From Vermamoeba vermiformis (taxonomy: Eukaryota > Tubulinea > Echinamoebida): a stretch of 64,000 nucleotides of DNA. The translations under genes were made by a program, and so were the position numbers. Shown one piece after another: positions 48,001-59,063 of this stretch (position 1 is the first letter of the stretch; the number at the start of each line of letters is the position of its first letter). The DNA lies in NCBI GenBank assembly GCA_045837725.1, contig JBEWZL010000232.1, positions 124,001 to 188,000 of the forward strand. Direction: 5' to 3'. The notes under the pieces were generated by a model. That model had not been told where the DNA came from. It saw only the letters and a list, made by a program, of their open reading frames with translations, and did no database searches.

Positions 48001-51000
48001 CTTTTTCGGATTGCTTGACGACAAGATGAAGGTCATTCACACTTACAAGCTTCTTATCCGATTCTATCGTTGCGTGTACACGACAAAAGAGTCTGAATAT
48101 GGTATGTGCTTCATTTACGCTCTTGATGATAGTATTAACGCTGAATGTTTAGAACGCATTCTCTTTTATGCCACGATTGGATCTATCTACCATTCGATAG
48201 GCTACACACGTTCTGCAGCTCGATACATCGGCAAGTCAAAGCTCTTACTGGACAACGAACCAGATCTGCCTGACAAGTACAAGGTGAACTGGATCTTGTT
48301 GACAGTGAATTATCTGCACGAGGTTGGTCAAATATCTAGTACCGAGGAGCTAGAGAAGATCGAGCAATCACAGCACGCTATAATTTATGAGCAAAAGAAG
48401 CGAACGAGGACGCATTACTTGGCTCTCGCCCAAACTATGTCAATCTTAGCAAATATGCTTTCTGAAAAGGTAAAGACATACCCTACTGGGCTTTATTAAC
48501 ACGTGTTAGGGCGACCTCGATGGTGCTTCTGCCAAGGCACAGGAGGCATTGCGATACCGTAGCCAGACTTTGCCTAAGCAGAACCTTGACGTGCTCAGGC
48601 GCGTGGAAGCGGAGGCTAACAAGAAGGATGACGATGATCCGAATAACGAGATTAGACGCGAAGACGAGGATATTGCCACCACTAGTGTCGACGAAGGAGA
48701 GGCATCAAGTGCTGAGAGTTTCTTCAACGAGAGCATGACATTCAACAAGTGGGGTACTTTGAAGGCGTTCGCAGAAAGCTTGTTTCAAACAGCAGCTCTT
48801 TTTGAACTCCAGGGCAATGTTTACTACGCGCAGTATTACTACTTGAAGGTATGTAGCACACGCAACTCGTCAACACCGTGTTAACACTTGTCAGGGCATG
48901 TGTTTGGCAAAGATTCTTAACGCACCGAGACTAAGAGCATCCTTTTTGTTGCGTCTCGCGAAAGTGTCTTTAGCACAAGAAAAGTGGGAGGAGTGGAACA
49001 ATCATATCAAGGAGTTCCAAGAGGCTCAACACAAGCATCAAGCAGTCCTTGAAGACGTCAACATTGACGACCGAGAACTAGCAGCTCCTAAAGACATTAG
49101 TGCCATCGAAGCTCGTGTTTACTTGGGCGATTTCAAGAGGTAATAATAAGACCATATCTTTAACACTATGCTAATTACGTGTCGATAGAAAACAAGCTTT
49201 CGATGTCACTGGCGCACTTGTGCACTATGACGAGGCAGAGAACTATCTGTTAGAATTGATGGACGGTGCAGTTACCACCGCAATCGATAACATACTTCTC
49301 TCCAACGTTGCCGAAACGCCACGAGTGAACAAGATGTTGTCTCGAATGAAGTCCAACAAAGAAAAGACCGAGAACAACGTGCGCTTGTCATTAGATCCCG
49401 TGACTGCACCAAAGCCTGCTGCTCGTGGTAAAAAGGCTACATCAAGTACATCGGCTCTGGCTGCCGTTGAGGATTGTTTGCCTATGAAGCGCATGAAGAC
49501 GCGCGTGCAGACTAAGAAGGCACGTGCATTGATGATGAAGGCTTTGGAGACTAACGACATGACTTTGTTGGCTGATGCTGAGCACATTCTCAAGCAGTGC
49601 CTTGATGAGCTCGAGCAGCTGAAAGAAGTTTCAACCAAGTCCAACAACATCGACAAAGCAATCGTCTTGTATCATCTTGGTCGGTTGTTTATGTTGCGCA
49701 GTGAATTGGAGGGTTCTAAAACATGTGCTAACTGGAACCAATCAGAGTGCGCTGTTGGAGCATCACCTTTTGGTAAGTTGAAACTAGTTTCGAGCACTAT
49801 TTCAAGGTACTAACGCCGCTTCAGTCACTAAGGGTCGTCGTGGACAAAAGAAGGGCGCAAAAACACCTGCTTCCAAGAGCTGGAGCGACGAGGCACGAAG
49901 CATGCTCGAACGTGCTTTGGACTACTGCACAAGTGTAGGGTCTATTCCCAAACTCACTCGAGACATATGTCAGAGTTTGGCACTGCTAGTTGGCAACTTT
50001 GAGCCTTGTCGAACAGCGTTCTTGTTGAACTATTCACTTGGCATCACTTTAAGACACGAGATGCTCAGTCTTATTGCCTCAAAGCTCATGATTCTCCGAC
50101 GCAAGAAGGTAGAGCTGCTTGGTGATGTTGAGCCTGATTATCTCGAAGAAAGTGACTCCGAAGAGAACGATGAAACAGCTTCACACCATAGCGGCGATAC
50201 TGTTGACTTGGAGGATCAAGACATGCTTGCTTCTGACGACGAAATTGCCTCGTTGACGAACAATTTGGAAGGGCTTGATCTTACGGGCTCGTCTAAGAGA
50301 AGACTCAACTTCAATGACGATGAGCAAGAGCAGGATGAAGATAGTGACGAAGAGCACATTACCACTGAGAATGTTAAGGTCAAGGCATTCAAGAGCTCCA
50401 AGAAGAAGACGACTTCTTCCAAAGAAGAGAACGCTTTGAAAGAGTCTCTAAGTCACGTGCGCAAGCTGTACAAGCTGTTCTCGTTTGATACGAACTACAA
50501 TCTGTCAGAGTTCCAGTCACAGTACATCGATAACTTGCCATCAAATTGGACAGTGTGCAGTCTTGCCATGACAGCTGACAAGCGAGATTTGCTCATTACG
50601 AGGGTGCAAGCACGCAAAATCCCCATTGTGGCACGCAAGATTTTTGCTGATGCCGTAACAACTACAAGTACCACCGCAGTAGCAAACGACACTGTGAGGA
50701 AGAGCACTACTTCAGTCAAGCCTGCTACAGTTAAGAAGGGTCTGTCTCGTACCAAATCAGAAATCTCAAAGCAAGCTCTGAAGACGGCAAAAGAAGACAG
50801 TGACAGCGATTCCACCGATGAGCCCAAGAAGCCATTGGCACGTGCAGGACTCAAGCGCTCAACTACGGCAGCAGCGCTCAAGCCCAAAAAGCCTGCGGCA
50901 AAACCATCCGTGTCCAAGTCCAGCGAAGTTATTCCTGAGGACGAATCAAGCAATAACAATACCGCTGAGTCCAATACCAACGAACGCTTGATTGATGTTA

Positions 51001-52661
51001 TTAAGAGGCAGTATGAAAAGATCTTGGAAGAAAATAAGAACACGACCACAGCTGGAACTCACACTAACAAGTAAGTTAAATTTTATGACATTAAATACAC
51101 AACACTAACGATGCATTAGGGACACACCTGAGGACCGTAACAAGTGGTGGACAGAACGGTTCAAGTTAGACGAGCAGTTGAAGGCTCTTGTCGACCACAA
51201 AATGCAGACCGAGTTGTTGGGCTTTTGGAAGTCACTTCTTGTTGGCACACCTTTTGACGACAAGCTGAGAGCACGCTTCAACAAGCTCGCTTATGATCTC
51301 AAAGAAAAGTTTGGCCAGCAATTCGACTTGGCTGAAAAGACTCGACTCGATCTCTACGAAGCCTTTGTCAACAGTTTCGAATTCTTAAGTGATATCGAAA
51401 TTAAGAACTGGGTAGTGTACCTTACTCATGGCGAGGCACCCGTGGACGATGAGGACGCGATTGATGCGGTATGAATAGTGTTTAAGAAACTTTGGCACGT
51501 ACTTACCCTATTGTGATTAGTTGGTTGAGCACGTCAAGTCCGAGTACGCGGCCCTTCAGATTGGAGACGCCAAGCCAGCTGCAGCGAAGAAAAAGGTCGG
51601 CACAAAAGAGCAAGAGGCACCAAAGATTACAATCCGTAGAAATCCAGTCATCTTTATTCTCGACAAGTCTCTTCAGTCCTTGCCTTGGGAGAGCATGGCC
51701 TGCCTTAGAACGACACCTATCACACGCATGCCTTCATTGAGTTTCATCAGAGCTCGCTTGGAGTTGGCAAAGGTCCTCCAAGGCAACGCCATTAAGTAAG
51801 TGTTCTTGTCCACAACGACTCTAACGAAATGATTAACGTTGTAACAGGCACGGCGTTGACGCTAGCAAGACGTTCTACATTCTGAATCCGAGCAAGGATT
51901 TAATATCCACCCAAGAGAGGTTCGAGCCGCTGTTCAAGAAGTACGGCTGGCGTGGTATTGCAGGCAAGACACCCTCTAGATATGACTTTGAAGAGGCGCT
52001 GTCAAGTCATGATCTTGTCATTTATTGCGGACACAACGCTGGCGAGCAATACATCTCACGCACTCACGTAGCCAATGTCAGTCACGTGCCTTCTGCGGGT
52101 CCTGTTCGACAAAACCTCGGCATTGTGAGGTCTAAGGAGACACTCAATGCTGACGGGGCCTCATTGGTGAATGCTTTTGTTGCTCAATTAGGCAAAAAGA
52201 GTACGAACACGTCACAATCCAAACCCGAACCAGTACCCGAATACAACGAACTGACATACTTGAACAACAATGCGGTGACCATGTTAATGGGCTGCAGCAG
52301 TGGCAAGCTCGTTGACAACGGTGATTTTGACCCTGATGGCCCTATTTTGGCTTATCTCCTCGCTGGCAGGTACGTAGCATGTGGCACTACTCTCTCGTTC
52401 TTGTACTAATCAGATCTGTATTTTAGTCCTGCGGTTATGGGCTGCCTCTGGATCGTCACAGCAACCGACACAGATCGCTTCACTGAGTGCGTTCTCACCA
52501 AGTGGTTCGATCAGTACGCAGATAGATCACTCTCGGAGATGATATTGATCGCACGAGAGGAGTGCAAGTTGAAGTACTTGAACGGCGCTGCTTTTATTTG
52601 CTATGGCTTGCCTGTATTTTTAGCAGAACACGTGCCTGATTATTATGCCAATCTCAAGTAA
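45086..52661 (+). CDS. ESP1: Separase (sister-chromatid cohesion protease)
   Basis: 21 exons: 45086-45157, 45258-45491, 45542-45946, 45998-46331, 46388-46617, 46665-46843, 46896-47076, 47131-47258, 47308-47593, 47641-47821, 47874-47939, 47988-48101, 48153-48469, 48510-48848, 48895-49139, 49189-49772, 49825-51069, 51119-51468, 51521-51795, 51848-52369, 52427-52661. All phases close, giving 2173 residues (human 2120). The N-terminal two thirds is alpha-helical repeat (TPR-like); residues ~1390-1730 include acidic and Lys/Ser-rich disordered stretches. The C-terminal peptidase C50 domain has FYILNPSKDLISTQERF, YGWRGIAGKTP, DLVIYCGHNAGEQYI with the catalytic His, and LMGCSSGKL with the catalytic Cys, then AGSPAVMGCLWIVT. 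It cleaves cohesin kleisin at anaphase. GHN replaces the usual GHG. Near the N-terminus PENKENTN contains a KEN motif. Confidence 0.95.
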
Positions 52662-52906
52662 AGAGCGAAACGTTTTTAAAGGAGAGTTCGAATCTGTACT
52701 GTCTTGGCTTACGTTACGTCATTGGAAAGATGAAAACAAATACGTATTTAAATACTTTCCCAACATGCCCTGTTCTTATTAATAATTATAATACGAAAAA
52801 CAGTAAACTATTTTCGGCTTTTTTGGTTCCTATCTTTTTGATGCACCTAAAAATTAAAAGCAATCCCTGAACGAGTCTTTTTTTGTTTCGATTGAACAAC
52901 GTAAGG

Positions 52907-55041
52907 ATGCAGCGCTCAGCAATATTAATTTTGATCTTTTTCGCTGTTCATTTGTGGATGTGCCTGGCACAGACAGTTCAATGGTCACCAAGCATAATTA
53001 CAGACTCAATTAAGCTACCAGCATCAAATAGCGCTCGATATTATTCCTCCCTATTACCAACCGCAGATTCTGAGACTCATTATTCATTTGCCTACGATTG
53101 TAAGTTGAATGAATTTAAAGCGTTTGTATTTAATTTGATTTTAGGTGATGGTATCTCGGTCACTTCGTTGGAGGCAACAAAATTGACCACAAACGTTACG
53201 ATCGAAGTTGATCTGAGCAGATTCGAGGCTGGTATCCAGTTATGCCACCTTGTTGCACATACCTCACAAGCGAGCGCTGAATTAACCTTAAAATTATCTG
53301 TGACGGTCGATGAAAGTCTGTTTGCCTTCGTAAGTCTTGATCTTGCCAGCGCTTTTCTCCTTTAACTCCGGTAATCCAGGCACCGAAGTATGCTCCTGTC
53401 GCCGCACCAAAAGCTTATGCTCCAGTAGCGGCACCTAAGTATTATACTCCAGTAGCGGCGCCAAAATATTACACTCCAGTAGCACCTCCTAAACCGAAAG
53501 CACCCGTATCACTGTGCACTCCAGACAGGTGCTCGAGACACGGCACTTGTCGCAAAGACGGTTCTTGCGATTGTTACACGGGCTATTATGGCACTTACTG
53601 CGAGTACAAGCGTTGTGGTACTTGTCCCACTCACTCTGAGTGTAACAAGAAGACAGGCGAGTGCGAGTGTCTGCCTGGCTATTACGGCTCTAGCTGTCAA
53701 TACAAGAAGTGTCCGTCATGTCCATTGCATTCAACGTGCAACAAAAACACCGGGGAATGTGAATGTGATACGGGCTATTACGGATCAAACTGTCAGTACA
53801 AGAAGTGCCCGTTATGTCCATTGCATGCAACCTGCAACAAAAACACTGGTCAATGCGAATGTGATGCTGGTTATTATGGCTCAGATTGCCAGTACAAAGA
53901 GTGCAAGAAATGTGCGACAAGTACTGCGTGGCCAACACCACGTGCTCAGGTCTAGGCACATGTGACCCGTCAAGTGGTAAATGCATTTGTGAGGAATACC
54001 ACTATGGCTTGGTAAGACATCAAATTCCTCAATCTCCAGCCACGCTAACAGTATCACTAGAACTGTACTATCTATTGCGATGCAGAGGTCAATTGCACGG
54101 CTCATGGCTCGTGCTCAAGATTCGGATCGTGTCGTTGCGACAATAATTATTATGGCAAGGTAATGTACAGATCTCCTGGGTGTGGCAAACTAACGCGTAC
54201 ATAGGATTGCAGTATCTTTTGCGATGAAGCCACGAACTGCTCGTCGCACGGCTTGTGCTCAGCTACTGGCTGTCAGTGCGACCCACTGTACTACGGCGAC
54301 AAGTGTCAGTTCAAGCAGTGTCCTCAATGTCCCTCCCGCAGCAAGTGCAACAACAGCACTGGTGTCTGTGAGTGCGATGCAAACTACTACGGCCCCGAGT
54401 GTGACATTTACTGCGACGGAAACACGTGTGGCGAGCACGGCACATGCAACGACAAGGGTGGCTGCACGTGTGATCCAAACTACTACGGCAACAAGTGCCA
54501 AGTCAAGTGCTCGAAGGACACGTGCCAGAATGGCTACTGCTCGGCAGATGGGTGCATGTGCTACTCCACGTACTATGGCCCAAAGTGTGACATCTATTGC
54601 TCCACCAGTCAATTCGGCAATTGCATGTACGCGAGTGGTTATTGCGCCAAGAACGGCACGTGCATCTGTTACGAGGGGTACTTTGGTCCCAGTTGCCAGG
54701 TCTCGTGTGATTCCAAGAACTGTGCCCATGGGTCGTGCAATCAAGCTGGTGAGTGCGTGTGCAACGAGAACTACTACACGGGCTCAAGGGGGTCGCAGTG
54801 TTTGGAGTTCTGCGAGGCCAGCACAACGTGCAATGGCAACGGGCAGTGCAACAACCGCGGTCAGTGCGAGTGCGATTCCATGCACTTTGGCACGAATTGC
54901 AGTTCAAACAAAGTAACTGTGGCCACGATTGTGATTGGCTCCGCACTCGGTGTCGCGGCGCTGATTGGTGGCATCGTGTGGCTCGTGAAAAAACGCAGAT
55001 CCAGATACGAAAACTATCAGCTGTTGAATACCGTTCAATAG
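52907..55041 (+). CDS. EGF-repeat type I membrane protein
   Basis: Exons 52907-53099, 53145-53329, 53380-54011, 54061-54159, 54205-55041; about 648 residues. Signal peptide (LILIFFAVHLWMCLAQ), a ~130-residue N-terminal domain with Thr/Val strands, a tandem Pro/Ala/Tyr repeat (APKYYTPVA units, residues ~128-165), then about 13 tenascin-type EGF modules of the form CxCxxxYYGxxC. A membrane helix (VATIVIGSALGVAALIGGIVW) and a short basic tail with ENYQLL end it. Such proteins in social amoebae act in adhesion. In exon 3, near 53911, the frame changes by one base between two EGF modules (KECKKC in one frame, DKYCVANTTC in another). This is either a sequence error or a real lesion. Confidence 0.85.
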
Positions 55042-55203
55042 AAATATGTATATTGGATTGAAGAATAAAGCTCACGTTTAGCGGTTTATTATTGAACGAG
55101 TGTGACCGGATCTATCTCATCCGCGAATGAGGTTTCAGATCCGTTTCGCTCTGTAGTCAAAATGACAAAAAAAAAGGGCTTTGCAAGCATATCTAGTAAA
55201 GTG

Positions 55204-56490
55204 TTAATTATCTACATCTTCGAGAAGTTCATGTTGTTCAATTTCAGTGAAATCCAAGATCCGCATATTTATCTCTTCAAAAGATTCGTTGAACTCAACA
55301 TCGTCGACATTAATTCGTTCTAATAATCGTTGTAAGGTGTTTTGTGTTTTCAATTGATCTATATTTGAGTGCCATAATTGGAAAATACTCTTAATTGAGG
55401 TATTATGAAGAGCTGCACAGACGGATCTCTCTTCCACCTTAAATAACTCGGAGTTTCTATTGTAATTATCCAATCCGACCTTAAATCCAGTCGGACACCA
55501 CGAGACAAATCGAATTTTTTTTGTTTCTTTGAGTTGCTGAACACTTTGACTGACCTCATGTCGAAACAGTCCTCGAATAAACATGTGAATTCTCATATAA
55601 TATCCAGCATTAAAATCTACATCGCACAATAGTGAACTATTTTGCACAGCATTTCCTATTAAAGACTGCGTTGACGGATCTATTTCGCAAGGCATGCTAA
55701 CTTCATCAAATGTAGTTACGAAGCTCGGTACGGTGAAGCTGATTCCGGGGTACGGATCAAAGTGAGAAATCTCGGAAAGTGAGATTCCAATTCCATTGAA
55801 TCTATCGGTTGCTGTAAAGCTTGACAGAGTTTTCGCTACGAATCTGTTTAGATCTACTTTGCTGTGTTGATTTTTCGAATGAACTTGTCTTTGAATAGCA
55901 GTGTCTTGATACATAATTCTTGATGGATTTGCTTGTGCAAATAAATCATACGAAAGAGTTGAATTGATCATTTGTTCGGCACTTGAAGTTCGATCTGCCA
56001 GCACTACGATGTCATGAATGTACTTTCTGCCGAGCCCGATATTCGCCAGGTCAATGTCATGTATAACAAAGCTGGTAGCTTCTGTCGAGTCTCGAATAAA
56101 TATGCATTGGGCAAGGGAGTCACACCTTTCGATTTGTTTTCTAATGGCTGACTCGATCTGGCTTAGCTCTTCATCGCATAGCTTGCCGGTATCAGAATCT
56201 CTATTATTCAACAGCACATGGTTTTGCTCAGGGTCATTGTAATCAGGATATTGCAAGAAGGGAGTATCAGCGAAGGTCGATCCTACATCTATGATAACGG
56301 ATCGAGGAATAATTTTGTTTTCATTTTGTTCGTGAAAGAACGATGCCCAGTTTTCGGGCTTTTGATTTGTAGACTCCTTCTGTGCAAAAGAATGATTTTC
56401 TAGTCCGTGCTCTGCTGAAATCTGACGCCAGAAGCTCGATCCAATATTAGCACCTCTATTGCCCAGTTGAATAACAATAGTTTCTCGCAT
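55204..56490 (-). CDS. Divergent intronless tubulin-like protein
   Basis: Single exon, 428 residues. MRETIVIQLGNRGANIGSSF and ISAEHGL match the tubulin N-terminus. DLNRFVAKTLSSFTATDRF, then PYPGISFTVPSF, and IRFVSWCPTGFKVGL match alpha-tubulin regions in order, so the fold is retained end to end. The tubulin signature GGGTGSG is absent; the aligned segment reads IFIRDSTEATSFVIHD. The nucleotide site is therefore degenerate. The glutamate corresponding to alpha-tubulin Glu254 seems kept (SLSEISHF). No introns, unlike nearly every neighbour, which suggests origin by retroposition or transfer. There are no internal stops. Role unknown: a specialised tubulin, a regulator, or a decaying retrocopy. 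Convergent with the EGF-repeat gene. Confidence 0.8.
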   Translation of the reverse strand: MRETIVIQLGNRGANIGSSFWRQISAEHGLENHSFAQKESTNQKPENWASFFHEQNENKIIPRSVIIDVGSTFADTPFLQYPDYNDPEQNHVLLNNRDSDTGKLCDEELSQIESAIRKQIERCDSLAQCIFIRDSTEATSFVIHDIDLANIGLGRKYIHDIVVLADRTSSAEQMINSTLSYDLFAQANPSRIMYQDTAIQRQVHSKNQHSKVDLNRFVAKTLSSFTATDRFNGIGISLSEISHFDPYPGISFTVPSFVTTFDEVSMPCEIDPSTQSLIGNAVQNSSLLCDVDFNAGYYMRIHMFIRGLFRHEVSQSVQQLKETKKIRFVSWCPTGFKVGLDNYNRNSELFKVEERSVCAALHNTSIKSIFQLWHSNIDQLKTQNTLQRLLERINVDDVEFNESFEEINMRILDFTEIEQHELLEDVDN

Positions 56491-56828
56491 GTATGGCCTA
56501 CGCAAGATTATTTCAATTGATTTTTCAATTACATTACATTTTTAAGTTTATTCAAATGTCGCTCCAGCCTTACCGTTTAAGTAATATCTGCTCTCTTATA
56601 ATTTTGATGCATGTGGTCGTGTTTACCGTTGATTGTTGAGATCAAAGCAATTAAATATGAAAAAGCCGATTAATTTTGGAACGTCAAAAATCCAGGACTT
56701 TCCCTTTGCCATCAATTGTACAATGCAAGAGCCACATATATAACCCTAGATACATAATAAATGCATGCTTTGCGTAGCGTGAGTTAGTTTAGAAGGGTCT
56801 AGCTTTATTGCGAACACAAATTTTAGCT
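56491..56828. other. Intergenic stretch
   Basis: 338 bases between the tubulin-like gene and the end of the protease-inhibitor gene, both leftward. Nothing recognised. Confidence 0.4.
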
Positions 56829-57120
56829 TCATCCACGTTGAGGCGCATATTTAACAATTCCCTGCTCGTCTACTCGAATTCTAACACGATCTGTGCGATA
56901 ATCCATGGTAACCATCATGTCTGGAGTCACGATCGGAGCAGTATTTTCTGGTCAATAAAAAATCAGACTTTGGCACTCCGCGATAAGCAATAGAATTTAA
57001 TTAAGGTGATTTAACTAATACTGGATATAAGTATTTACCATCGAAGCCGCGAGCAAATAATATTTGTTGCGCTTCTTGGCCGGTTTTGCCAACGAGGTCT
57101 GCGAATTCGTTTTGGTCCAT
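56829..57120 (-). CDS. Potato inhibitor I family serine protease inhibitor
   Basis: Exons 57120-57039 and 56947-56829; 66 residues, the usual length of the family. It has DLVGKTGQEAQQILFARGFD (family start is Trp-Pro-Glu-Leu-Val-Gly-Lys), the reactive loop around VTPDMMVTMDYR, then DRVRIRVDEQGIVKYAPQRG at the end, matching the RVR...V...P..G pattern. Met is at or next to the expected P1 position, suggesting chymotrypsin- or subtilisin-like targets. No signal peptide, so it is probably intracellular. The intron splits the domain before the loop. Confidence 0.9.
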
Positions 57121-57643
57121 AGTGAGTTATGTTCTGATAATCAGATTGGTGTGATGGACTTTTATCGTGTTGCAAAGTGCAAGTTCAAGAATACTTTTCA
57201 CCGAAAGCACGTGATGCTCGCATGTTCTTAGGAGCTCGCGAAGCGAAGTTCCTACGAACTTTGAAACAGTAAAAAACACCAGCTTCGTTCTGGTTGTGTA
57301 CACAGCACCCCTCCACTAATCCATCCACTTGTTTCAGCTGAAGGAAGCTCGGTGGGCTAAGTCTCATGTACCAAGTTGGTACCAAAAATAGCAACTTCGG
57401 AAGTTGCAAAAAAGTAAATTTTAGACTCTTTGTCTGCGGTGTTGTAATGTGGACCCACTGCACGAAGGTCCAAAAGTCACTTAAGAAGCTCAAATGTCAC
57501 GAGCACACTGTATTCGCGTTCGTTTGGTGAGACCGTGTCGGTAATTGTAGATTGGTAACGGCCCCCTTAATATTGGCATCAACCAAATGATCATAAACGA
57601 GGCTCTATAGTGAATGATGTATTTACAAGTTTCGAGGTTATAA
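57121..57643. other. Intergenic stretch with two short palindromes
   Basis: 523 bases between the glycosyltransferase and inhibitor genes. Contains the near-palindromes GTACCAAGTTGGTAC (57368-57382) and GCAACTTCGGAAGTTGC (57391-57407), possible dimeric protein-binding sites. The 102-codon open frame here has no family features. Confidence 0.35.
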
Positions 57644-58754
57644 TTACGTGTTTAAGCACCAGATCTTCTTTTCTTTCATTGCCGCTTCTTTGCCTTTAAC
57701 CGACACCCAATTTGCATGCACCAAAATAGGCTTATCTTCACCGACTTCTTGATCTTCGCGGAAATATTTGTATCCGTTAGCAAACAGCTTTTGATCTAAA
57801 ATCCTCCAGCTCAGCGTGTCAGATCTGAACAAACACACGTTGATAGCACTTTGATCGTTTCTATTGTAGTATATTTGGAAGTATAAGACTCTTCGCAAGA
57901 ACTTCTTCGTTGCTTCAGTTGGTCGCATAAAAATAAATCCTCCGTTTGCAAACGGGATCTCGAGCACTTTGTCAATCAATTCTACACCTGTGCTATCAGC
58001 CTGATATGACAATTAGCATGTATCGTTATGCCAATGAGTTCTATATTACCATAAACTGCAAGTCATAGCTGTTGTTGTCAGTCAAATGTGGCAAGGGTGT
58101 CGAGAAGAAGTGGATGTCGGAGTCAGCAAAAAGCACGTTGAATCCGCAGTCGAGCATTTGATAGACCAACACAGTGCGGAACAACATCAATTGGAAGTAC
58201 GATGTGGAGCCGTACCATACTTTGTCTTGATTGACTGTCCAATTCTGTGAGGCAAACTCGTCAAAAGATTTTGGATCTGTTTTGAGCAACAAGTTGCCGA
58301 GTGCTTCGTAATCGGCTGTGAGGCACACAAACTTCCAATTAGCATATGATGGGTTTTTTTGGATCAGTTTTAAATGTCGCTCGTGGAGTGCTGGGCAGGT
58401 GAGAGCATCGAATCCAACGACTAATACCGGTGAGACTGACACTGATGACGTCGAGCACAAAAAATTGAGCGTTAATTCGTTAAATCCAACTGAGCCAAAT
58501 GTGAGTGTAATCGTCTTGTCTTTAATGTCTAGTTCTTCGAGCTGCGACTTCAACTTTTGCGGGCATTTTGCTAAATGTTCTTCTGGTATTTGACTCTTCA
58601 TAATCACGCATCCTCCGACGCCTAATAGTGTCTTCTTATCATCAAGATATTTATACGCAATTATGAGGCCAATGACGGCTAGCACAAACGTGATGATGAA
58701 TGTCCACTTGAAACATTTGAAGAGAGACTTGATTATTCGAACCAATGTCGCCAT
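57644..58754 (-). CDS. Golgi-type nucleotide-sugar glycosyltransferase
   Basis: Exons 58754-58050 and 58000-57644; 353 residues. Type II membrane topology: short basic cytosolic tail, one span (WTFIITFVLAVIGLIIAYKY), then a lumenal catalytic domain. DxD motif in CGFNVLFADSDIHFF, followed by NGGFIFMRPTEATKKFL and a late HANWVSVKGK, fit the nucleotide-diphospho-sugar transferase family (GT77-like, plant RRA/XGT type). These add pentose or galactose to protein or glycan acceptors; the acceptor is unknown. Confidence 0.85.
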
Positions 58755-59063
58755 AATATATATAATAATATATAGATTACAAATAAATTATATTAATAAT
58801 AAATACGCAGTTCGGAATTATTTTCCAATCCAGATCCACCAGCGTAACAATGCAATAATCGAACAACAAATATAGTTATATATTACATAAAATAAACAAG
58901 TGGTTGTTCGTTTGTTACAAGTGACATAATCTAATGCTGACGTCGTTCCAAAAAAAGGACGGCAAAATTTGGTGTTTATTATTCTTATATAACAAAAACC
59001 AAGAAAAGGGTAATATACATGGGTTCGTCTGTAATGACGAAGGAGTAAAGGTGGACACATCTA
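58755..59063. other. Intergenic stretch
   Basis: 309 AT-rich bases between the kinesin gene and the glycosyltransferase gene, both leftward. Nothing recognised. Confidence 0.4.

Noticed and set aside
54224-54916. 230-codon ORF overlapping the EGF-repeat gene
   Set aside because: Thr/Ala/Arg-rich frame-shifted reading of the Cys-rich repeats; the EGF frame is clearly the real one.
57185-57493. 102-codon minus-strand ORF
   Set aside because: No homology features, and it lies in a promoter-sized gap; probably chance.
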